Source: Pseudomonadota bacterium
GTDB lineage: Bacteria; Pseudomonadota; Alphaproteobacteria; Sphingomonadales; Sphingomonadaceae
NCBI GenBank assembly: GCA_023400405.1
Contig: JAEXFD010000005.1
Coordinates: 137,664 to 201,663, forward strand
Direction: 5' to 3'
Length of the DNA: 64,000 nucleotides
Shown: in pieces, positions 26,648 through 34,919 of the stretch
Numbering within the stretch: position 1 is the stretch's first letter
Layout: every line of letters starts with the position of its first letter
Notes under the pieces: model-generated
Databases searched by the model: none
Told to the model about the DNA's origin: nothing
Seen by the model: the letters and a program-made list of their open reading frames with translations, nothing else
Made by a program: the position numbers and the translations under genes

Positions 26648-28081
26648 TCAGAGCTGCGGCTTCCAGTCCCAACCGAGCGGATCGCCGTCCATCACTTCGA
26701 CGCCCGCCGCGGCAAGCTCGTCGCGGATCCGGTCCGAGCGCCGGAAATCCTTGACGAGCCGCGCCTCCTTGCGCTCGACGAGCAGATCTTCGATCGCTTC
26801 GGCCGTCACCTTAGCCGCAGCGGGCCGCACGCGCAGTTCCTCGCGAGTGAGTTCGAGCAGGCGCAGGCCGAGCACCTCGTCGAACGCCGCGAGCGCCGCA
26901 AGCCGATCCGCAGGCGACAGCGACTTCTCCGCCAGCAATTCATCGAGCACCGGCAGCGCCTTGGGCGTGTTGAGATCGTCGGACACGGCCTCGTCGAGCC
27001 GCTTGATCCAGGGCTCGGGCGCGGTGCCTTCGCCCTCGGCCCTAGCCTTGAGCGCCGTCACCGCCATCACCAGCCGCTTGAGCCGGGTCAGCGCCGCGGC
27101 GAGGTTTTCGGCGGAGAATTCCAGCTCGCTGCGATACTGCGCCTGGAGGCAGAGCAGGCGATAGGCGAGGGGGTGTACGCCCGCATCGATCAGCGACTGC
27201 AGCGTGGTGAAGCCGCCCTTGGACTTCGACATCTTGCCCTGGCGATCGACCAGGAAGTTGTTGTGCATCCAGAAATGCGCACCGGTGTCGGCGCAGCCGC
27301 ACCAGGCCTGGTTCTGCGCGATCTCATTGGGATGATGGATTTCGCGATGGTCGATCCCGCCGGTATGGATGTCGAACGGGGCGCCGAGATATTTGAGGCT
27401 CATCACCGAGCATTCCAGGTGCCAGCCCGGCGCGCCCTTGCCCCAGGGGCTGTCCCATTCCATCTGGCGCTGCTCGCCCGGCGGCGACTTGCGCCAGATC
27501 GCGAAGTCCTGGGGATGGCGCTTGCCGGCGACCGGATCGATCCGCCCCTCGGCGGCATCGTCCTGGTTGCCCGCCAGCCTGCCGTAATCGGGCACCGTCG
27601 TCACGTCGAAATAGAGCCCGGTGTCGAGCTCATAGCAATGCTCGGGCGCGATCTTCTTGGCGAAATCGAGCATCTCGTCGACATGCTCGGTGGCGACCGA
27701 CCACCGGCTCGGCGGATCGATGTTGAGATCGGCGATGTTCGACTTGAACGCGGCGGTATAATGCGCCGCGATGTCCCAGATGCTCTTGGCCTGGGCGCGC
27801 GCCGCCGCCTCCATCTTGTCGTCTCCGGCATCGGCGTCGCTGGTCAGGTGGCCGACATCGGTGATGTTGATGACATGGGTGAGCGGATAGCCCTTCCAGC
27901 GCAGCACCCGGCTCAGCGTGTCGGTGAAGACATAGGCGCGCAGATTGCCGAGATGGGCATAGTTGTAGACGGTCGGGCCGCACGAATAGACGCGGACGCC
28001 CTTGGCCGGATCGAGCGGCTGGAACGGCTCGATCGCGCGGGTCAGCGAATTATAGAGGTGAAGCTCGGCGCCATGGGTCAT
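26648..28081 (-). CDS. cysS: Cysteinyl-tRNA synthetase
   Basis: CysS charges tRNA-Cys with cysteine. The protein (477 aa from 28081) has the zinc-site Cys in VYSCGPTVYN, the HIGH-type motif AHLGNLRAY and the KMSKS motif in RQGKMSKSKGG. It also has HLECSVMSLKYLGAPFDIHT, which holds further zinc ligands. A start at 28093 would add four residues; neither start has a clear Shine-Dalgarno. The gene for its substrate, tRNA-Cys, lies about 740 bp upstream of the start on the same strand (28818-28891), with two small genes between. Confidence 0.97.
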   Translation of the reverse strand: MTHGAELHLYNSLTRAIEPFQPLDPAKGVRVYSCGPTVYNYAHLGNLRAYVFTDTLSRVLRWKGYPLTHVINITDVGHLTSDADAGDDKMEAAARAQAKSIWDIAAHYTAAFKSNIADLNIDPPSRWSVATEHVDEMLDFAKKIAPEHCYELDTGLYFDVTTVPDYGRLAGNQDDAAEGRIDPVAGKRHPQDFAIWRKSPPGEQRQMEWDSPWGKGAPGWHLECSVMSLKYLGAPFDIHTGGIDHREIHHPNEIAQNQAWCGCADTGAHFWMHNNFLVDRQGKMSKSKGGFTTLQSLIDAGVHPLAYRLLCLQAQYRSELEFSAENLAAALTRLKRLVMAVTALKARAEGEGTAPEPWIKRLDEAVSDDLNTPKALPVLDELLAEKSLSPADRLAALAAFDEVLGLRLLELTREELRVRPAAAKVTAEAIEDLLVERKEARLVKDFRRSDRIRDELAAAGVEVMDGDPLGWDWKPQL

Positions 28082-28123
28082 GCCGCGGGGCATAGCGGCT
28101 CGCCGCGCCGCTGCAAGCCCGGC

Positions 28124-28408
28124 TCAGGCCAGGGCTTCCTCCAGCGCGGCGCGGACCATCGCGTTCCACATCGACGCCGGATCGTCGGTGCCGGCCTCGC
28201 GCCCGGCCTCGACCATCTCCGGTGTCGGCTCCCGAAGCGTCTTGAGCACCGCGACGGCGCGATCGATCTCGGCGCGCCAGATCCGATCGACGATCAGCGC
28301 AACAGGCTCGCCGGGCTGCTCCGCCCCCTCGGCATTCGGGCTCACCATCTCCGCCGCGATCACGCGCGCGATCCGCTCGATCGGGGAAGTCACGGAAATG
28401 TCGGTCAT
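28124..28408 (-). CDS. Conserved-looking small protein, unknown function
   Basis: The 94-aa soluble protein is mostly helical and acidic, with a Pro/Glu-rich middle (SPNAEGAEQPGEPVALIVDR) and a C-terminal MWNAMVRAALEEALA. I do not recognise the family. The ATG at 28408 has AAGGAG at a suitable distance. It lies between cysS and a small zinc-ribbon gene on the same strand. It shows no signal peptide, membrane segment or catalytic motif. Confidence 0.55.
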   Translation of the reverse strand: MTDISVTSPIERIARVIAAEMVSPNAEGAEQPGEPVALIVDRIWRAEIDRAVAVLKTLREPTPEMVEAGREAGTDDPASMWNAMVRAALEEALA

Positions 28409-28463
28409 GCGAAGCTGCTCCTTGGCCGCACCGGCTCTCCCAACGCGCGGACGCGGTCGGGGT

Positions 28464-28682
28464 TCAGGCCGCCAGTGCGGGTGCCGGCTGGCGATGGCGC
28501 AGGCCCGTGCCGAAATTGGCGCCGGCGACGAGCGGCAACGCGGTTCCGCAAAATGCGCATTCGGCGGTCATGCGCCCGATCATCCAGTGCGAATTCCCAC
28601 AGCCGGGGCAGTGATTGGTCTCATGCGGGCGATAAGCGACGCGATAGCCGGTCAGAGCGTTTCGGATGCCGAAGTCGTACAT
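28464..28682 (-). CDS. Small zinc-ribbon protein
   Basis: The 72-aa protein has two Cys pairs, HCPGCGNSHW and ECAFCGTALP, about 20 residues apart, forming a zinc-ribbon-like unit. The N-terminus (MYDFGIRNALTGYRVAYRPH) and a short tail flank it. Such small ribbons often bind nucleic acid or act as protein adaptors, but no family is assigned. An ATG at 28682 is used; the frame continues upstream through the tRNA-Cys, which is not coding. Confidence 0.6.
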   Translation of the reverse strand: MYDFGIRNALTGYRVAYRPHETNHCPGCGNSHWMIGRMTAECAFCGTALPLVAGANFGTGLRHRQPAPALAA

Positions 28683-28817
28683 GCAGCGTCTCCCGAAGGT
28701 CGCGCTATCAACGGGCAAGAATCGCGCTTTGTTCCGGAAACGGATCGAAACGCTGCCGTCGAGTCGAGCGAATCGGGCGACGAGTTGCCGAAATGCAACG
28801 CCAGGGATGGGTAAGGC

Positions 28818-28891
28818 TGGAGGCCCGAGCCGGAATCGAACCGGCGTGCAAGGATTTGCAGTCCTCTGCGTAACCACTCCGCCATCGGGCC
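28818..28891 (-). tRNA. tRNA-Cys (anticodon GCA)
   Basis: The minus strand folds into a 74-nt tRNA with a GGCCCGA/TCGGGCC acceptor stem, U8, an anticodon loop CTGCAAA in an AGGA/TCCT stem, a GGTTCGATTCC T-loop and an encoded CCA end (discriminator U). The anticodon is GCA. cysS is the nearest aminoacylation gene downstream. 28892-29060 carries no gene that I can support. Confidence 0.95.
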
Positions 28892-29060
28892 TCGACAGCG
28901 AGCGGGCGCCATGCGCAAGCCGGGGCCCTCCTGTCAACATTGCACCGCAAAAATTGAGGCTTACGTCGCTTGGCGAGCGGTTGCGGAGGCGATACAAGCG
29001 CCGCACCTGAACAAGTGTATTGCGCAGCTAACACGGTTGTGCGAGAAAGCCGGAGTGATG

Positions 29061-29741
29061 ATGGCCCTTTCGGTCGATACCGCCCCCGCCGGAGCTTCGC
29101 GCTTCGAGGCGATGCGCCATGCGATGGTCGCGAGCCAGCTTCGCACCAGCGGCGTCAACGACGCGCGCGTGGTCGAGGCGATGGCGGTGACGCCGCGCGA
29201 GGAATTCCTGCCCGAGGCGCATCGCGCGATCGCCTATCGCGATACGCTGCTGCCGCTGTTCGGCGGGCGCCGGCACAATTCGCCGCTCGCCACCGGGCTG
29301 CTGCTCACCCATGCCGAGATCGCGCCGAGCGACCGCGTGCTGCTGATCGGCGCGGCCGGCGGCTATGCCGCGGCGCTGCTCGCCCAGATTGCCGGATCGG
29401 TCGTCGCGGTCGAGGAAGAGACCTCGCTGGCCGCACTCGCCCGCACGGCGCTCGGCCGCTACGGCAATGTCGAGGTCGTGGAAGGCCCGCTCGCCGCCGG
29501 CGCCGACAAGGCCGGCCCCTATGATCTGCTGATCGTCGATGGCGCCGTCGAGCATCTCCCCGACGCCCTCCTCGCACAGCTCAAGCCCGGCGGCCGAGTC
29601 GCCACCGGCGTGGTCGATCGCGGCGTGACGCGTCTCGCCACCGGCCGCCGCACCGAGGGCGGCTTCGGTCTGATCGATTTCCTCGACATCGAATGTGCAG
29701 TGCTTCCCGGTTTCGAACGCCTACGAACCTTTCAATTCTGA
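29061..29741 (+). CDS. Protein-L-isoaspartate O-methyltransferase family protein
   Basis: The 226-aa protein matches the PCMT family: AMRHAMVASQLRTSGVNDAR, VTPREEFLPEAHRAIAYRDT and the SAM-binding region VLLIGAAGGYAAALLAQIAG. PCMT enzymes repair isoaspartyl damage with SAM. Motif I reads GAAGGY rather than the usual GTGSGY, so catalysis is probable but not certain. I chose the second of two adjacent ATGs (29061) because GGAGTG lies just upstream. A tolC-like gene follows within 16 bp, suggesting cotranscription. Confidence 0.85.
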   Translation: MALSVDTAPAGASRFEAMRHAMVASQLRTSGVNDARVVEAMAVTPREEFLPEAHRAIAYRDTLLPLFGGRRHNSPLATGLLLTHAEIAPSDRVLLIGAAGGYAAALLAQIAGSVVAVEEETSLAALARTALGRYGNVEVVEGPLAAGADKAGPYDLLIVDGAVEHLPDALLAQLKPGGRVATGVVDRGVTRLATGRRTEGGFGLIDFLDIECAVLPGFERLRTFQF

Positions 29742-29757
29742 CGTGAAGAAGAAGCTC

Positions 29758-31362
29758 ATGCGAATTTCCTCTCTGTTCCTGGGCGTGAGTTCGGTTGCCC
29801 TCGCCGTGCCAGCCGCCGCGCAGACCACGACGACGCGCTCGGGCACCAGCACGCCGGTGCGCGTCGAAGTCGGCACCGCGGCGCCTGCCCAGCCGGCACA
29901 GCCGACGACGACCCTGCGCGACGCCTTGGTTCAGGCGTACAACACCAATCCGGGACTTCAGTCGGATCGTGCCAACCAGCGCGCGAACGACGAGTATGTC
30001 CCGCTTGCCCGTTCCGCCGGACGCCCGGGACTGAACGGCACCGCGTCGGTCAGCGACAGCATCTATGACAGCGATGCGCTGTCCGGCCCCTTTGCCGGCC
30101 CGACTCGCCAGGGACGTGTCGGCCTCAATGTCTCGGTGCCGATCTATTCGGGCGGCGCGGTGCGCAATTCGGTCCGCGCGGCCGAGACTCGCGTCGATGC
30201 TGGCCAGGCCAGCCTGCGCGGCTCGGAAGCGCAGCTCTTCACCGACGCGGTGACTTCCTATGTCGATGTGCTTCGGTTCGAAGCGATCGTCCGGCTGAAC
30301 CAGCAGAACGTCCATGTCCTCGAGGTCAACCTCCAGGCGACTCGCGATCGTTTCGAAGTGGGCGACCTGACCCGCACCGACGTCGCCCAGTCGGAAGCGC
30401 GCCTCGCCCTCGCGCAGAGCCAGTTGCGCACCGCCGAGGCAGGGCTGATCGGCGCGCGCGAAACCTATATCCGCGTGATCGGCGCGCCGCCGGGCGTGCT
30501 CGCCCAGCCGCCGGCGCTGCCGAACCTGCCGGCCGACGTTCAGGACGCCGAGCAGGCGGCCCTCGCCAACAATCCCAATCTCGAAGCGGCGCAGAAACAG
30601 AGCGACGCCACTGCCTTCGACGTGCGCGCCGCCCGGGCGACTCGCTCGCCCCAGGTCGCGCTGACCGCGAGCAGCGCCTATTACAATTATCTCGGCTCGC
30701 TCAGCGATCAGCTCCATGCCGCGAACGGCATCAATTCGAACGGCATTGCCAACAGCGTCGGCGCCCAGGTCACGCTGCCGATCTTCCAGGGCGGCCGCCC
30801 GGCGGCGCAGGTCCGCCAGGCCCAGGCGCTGCGTGCCGCGGCGATGGAGACCGTCACGCTCACCGAGCGCGGCGTGCTCGCCCAGGTCCGCTCGGCCTAT
30901 GCCAATTACCAGTCGTCGCTGCGGGTGATCGAATCGTCGCGAGTCGCGGTCGACGCCAACAAGCTCAGCCTCGAGGGTGTCCGTGCCGAAAACAGCGTCG
31001 GCACCCGCACGATCCTCGACATCCTGAATGCCGAGCAGGAATTGCTCAACAGCCAGGTCAATTACGTCACCGCAGAGCGCGATGCCTATGTCGCCGGCTT
31101 CCAGCTGCTGGCGGCGATGGGCCGGGCCGAGGCGCGCGACCTCAATCTCGACGGCGGGCCGCTCTACGATCCCGACGTCAACTTCAAGCGCGTGCGCAAT
31201 CGCTGGTCGGACCGCAACGACGATCCCGAGCCCCAGCCGCTCGGCACCCGCACCAACCAGACGCCGGTTCAGACCCCGGACGTGACCACGACCTCGCTCG
31301 ACCCGGTGCTGGAACGCGGCGATGGTCAACGAGTTGTTGACACAAACCGTCGTAATCCCTGA
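29758..31362 (+). CDS. TolC family outer-membrane efflux protein
   Basis: The 534-aa protein has a signal peptide (MRISSLFLGVSSVALAVPAA, then AQ). It has the repeated coiled-coil and beta-barrel design of TolC, with SVPIYSGGAVRNSVRAAETR and QVTLPIFQGGRPAAQVRQAQ as the equivalent halves. It would form the outer-membrane channel of a type I secretion or RND efflux system, but no pump is adjacent. I use the ATG at 29758; a GTG at 29743 would add KKKL to the signal peptide. It sits between the PCMT-like and PopZ-like genes. Confidence 0.93.
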   Translation: MRISSLFLGVSSVALAVPAAAQTTTTRSGTSTPVRVEVGTAAPAQPAQPTTTLRDALVQAYNTNPGLQSDRANQRANDEYVPLARSAGRPGLNGTASVSDSIYDSDALSGPFAGPTRQGRVGLNVSVPIYSGGAVRNSVRAAETRVDAGQASLRGSEAQLFTDAVTSYVDVLRFEAIVRLNQQNVHVLEVNLQATRDRFEVGDLTRTDVAQSEARLALAQSQLRTAEAGLIGARETYIRVIGAPPGVLAQPPALPNLPADVQDAEQAALANNPNLEAAQKQSDATAFDVRAARATRSPQVALTASSAYYNYLGSLSDQLHAANGINSNGIANSVGAQVTLPIFQGGRPAAQVRQAQALRAAAMETVTLTERGVLAQVRSAYANYQSSLRVIESSRVAVDANKLSLEGVRAENSVGTRTILDILNAEQELLNSQVNYVTAERDAYVAGFQLLAAMGRAEARDLNLDGGPLYDPDVNFKRVRNRWSDRNDDPEPQPLGTRTNQTPVQTPDVTTTSLDPVLERGDGQRVVDTNRRNP

Positions 31363-31397
31363 TGACGCGGCCCCGGGGCCGTCAGGAGTAGCCGGAC

Positions 31398-31898
31398 ATG
31401 GGGGATATCAGCAGCGAACCGTCGATGGAGGAGATCCTGTCCTCCATCAAACGCATCATCGCCGAGGAGGGCGATGCCGCGGTCGCGACTCGCACCCGCC
31501 GCAGCGGGCGGGGCGGTCCGAGCGCGCCGCGAATCGATTCGCTCGAGGACGATGGGCTCGACGAGGTGCTCGAGCTTCGCGAACCGGTCGCAGACCATAA
31601 GCCGGAGACTCCGATGCCGATGGGCTCGCCTACGCCGTCCGAATCCGCCAAGTCGCCCGAAACCGCCAAGCCGGCAGAGCCGATCCTGTCGGAGCGCGCC
31701 GCCGAAGCGACGCGCGGTCCGCTCGAGGCGCTGTCGCGGATGGTCGTGAAGCCGGAAGTTGCCGGATCGGACACGCTCGAAGGGCTGGTGCGCGAGCTGC
31801 TCAAGCCGATGCTGCGCGATTGGCTCGATGCCAATCTGCCGCGCGTCGTCGAAGAGATGGTCGCGCGCGAGATTTCCCGGATCACCGGCCGCCAGTAA
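31398..31898 (+). CDS. PopZ / DUF2497 family protein
   Basis: The 166-aa protein has the DUF2497/PopZ layout: an N-terminal helix (EPSMEEILSSIKRIIAEEGD), a Pro/Glu-rich disordered middle (PETPMPMGSPTPSESAKSPE) and a C-terminal oligomerisation region (LEGLVRELLKPMLRDWLDAN). In Caulobacter PopZ organises the cell poles and anchors centromere proteins. The same job is inferred here from family and architecture. It is close to the TolC and peptidase genes and upstream of valS. Confidence 0.9.
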   Translation: MGDISSEPSMEEILSSIKRIIAEEGDAAVATRTRRSGRGGPSAPRIDSLEDDGLDEVLELREPVADHKPETPMPMGSPTPSESAKSPETAKPAEPILSERAAEATRGPLEALSRMVVKPEVAGSDTLEGLVRELLKPMLRDWLDANLPRVVEEMVAREISRITGRQ

Positions 31899-31957
31899 CG
31901 CCAATCGGCCGCGTTGGCCGATTGTATCTGCCGCGATCTTGCGGCTAATTGCTGGCC

Positions 31958-34009
<2,052 letters not shown>

Positions 34010-34058
34010 GCCTTTCGTCGTGGGGCGGGCGAGCCTATATTCGGTTTCGGAGAAAGTG

Positions 34059-34262
34059 ATGGCAACGCAGCTGAAGACCGTCCGCCCCAGCGACCTGCCG
34101 ACCAAGCGCGTGCGCGCGCCGGACGGCACCGTCGTGCAGATGAAGGTCGTTCAGTCTGACAGCGACACGCTGGCCGAAGACCTGCTCGCCGCCTTCCGCT
34201 CGAACGTGCGACGGATCAAGGCCGAGCAGCGGAAGCGCGGTGTCGATCAAGACCCCGCGTAG
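34059..34262 (+). CDS. Putative antitoxin of zeta-type toxin pair
   Basis: The 67-aa protein (MATQLKTVRPSDLPTKRVRA start) is small and basic, with a C-terminal helix (SDTLAEDLLAAFRSNVRRIK). The stop lies 23 bp inside the next gene, which encodes a zeta-toxin-like kinase, so it is the natural candidate for its antitoxin. It has GGAGAAAG just before the ATG. It does not clearly match a known epsilon antitoxin. The antitoxin role is inferred from position and size only. Confidence 0.6.
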   Translation: MATQLKTVRPSDLPTKRVRAPDGTVVQMKVVQSDSDTLAEDLLAAFRSNVRRIKAEQRKRGVDQDPA

Positions 34263-34881
34263 GCCCGAGCGGCCGATCTTCTGGATCGTCGCTGGGCCCA
34301 ATGGCTGTGGCAAGAGCACCTTCTACAATCGCACCGATATTGAAGGATGGGGTGGGTCGGTCTGGATCATCAACCCGGATCTGCTGACGGCCAAGATCGT
34401 CGAAAGCGAGGGGCTGGATCTCGAAGCCGCCAATTTGGTGGCCGTGCAGCGGATCGAGCATTGGCTCGAAACCTCGATCGACACCTATCAGACCATCGGC
34501 GTCGAGACCGTGCTCTCGTCCGGCAAGTATCGGCGCTTGGTCGATCGAGCGCATGAGCGCGGATTCGAAGTGCGCATGATCTATATCGTGCTGGCGTCAC
34601 TCGACCAGCAGCTCGAGCGCATTCGCCGCCGAGTCTCTGACGGTGGGCATGACGTGCCTGCGGAGAAGGTCGCCGCACGCCGCGCGCGTTCGTTCGAACA
34701 ACTCGGCTGGTTTGCGGCGCATGTCGATCGATGCTGGGTGTTCGACAACTCGAGCGGAGAACCTGAGCTGCTGGCCGTCAAGGGCAAGCCCGCCGCGCTC
34801 ATGCAATTCAGGGCGTTGCCGTTCGACCTCGAAATGGCGCTATTGAAGGCCGGTGTCGATTTGCGACCGTCGCCACGATAG
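34240..34881 (+). CDS. Zeta toxin family P-loop kinase
   Basis: The 213-aa protein has a Walker A motif (AGPNGCGKST, K25) and a following WIINPD motif (D46) typical of zeta-like toxins. It then has GVETVLSSGKYRRLVDRAHE and LDQQLERIRRRVSDGGHDVP. Zeta kinases phosphorylate UDP-N-acetylglucosamine and block wall synthesis; other members of the family phosphorylate different small molecules. It starts with GTG inside the upstream small gene, a toxin-antitoxin-like overlap. The pair lies between the S9 peptidase and valS. Confidence 0.8.
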   Translation: MSIKTPRRPERPIFWIVAGPNGCGKSTFYNRTDIEGWGGSVWIINPDLLTAKIVESEGLDLEAANLVAVQRIEHWLETSIDTYQTIGVETVLSSGKYRRLVDRAHERGFEVRMIYIVLASLDQQLERIRRRVSDGGHDVPAEKVAARRARSFEQLGWFAAHVDRCWVFDNSSGEPELLAVKGKPAALMQFRALPFDLEMALLKAGVDLRPSPR

Positions 34882-34919
34882 ATTTTGCCAATCGGCGGTA
34901 GCTCGCTAAGAGCGCCCGC

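Noticed and set aside
27173..28873. A long plus-strand frame over cysS and the tRNA-Cys region
   Set aside because: It runs through HIGH and KMSKS motifs of cysS on the other strand and through a tRNA, so it is not a gene.
29581..31329. A 582-codon antisense frame over the tolC-like gene
   Set aside because: The plus strand has a signal peptide and TolC repeats, and the minus frame is a compositional shadow.
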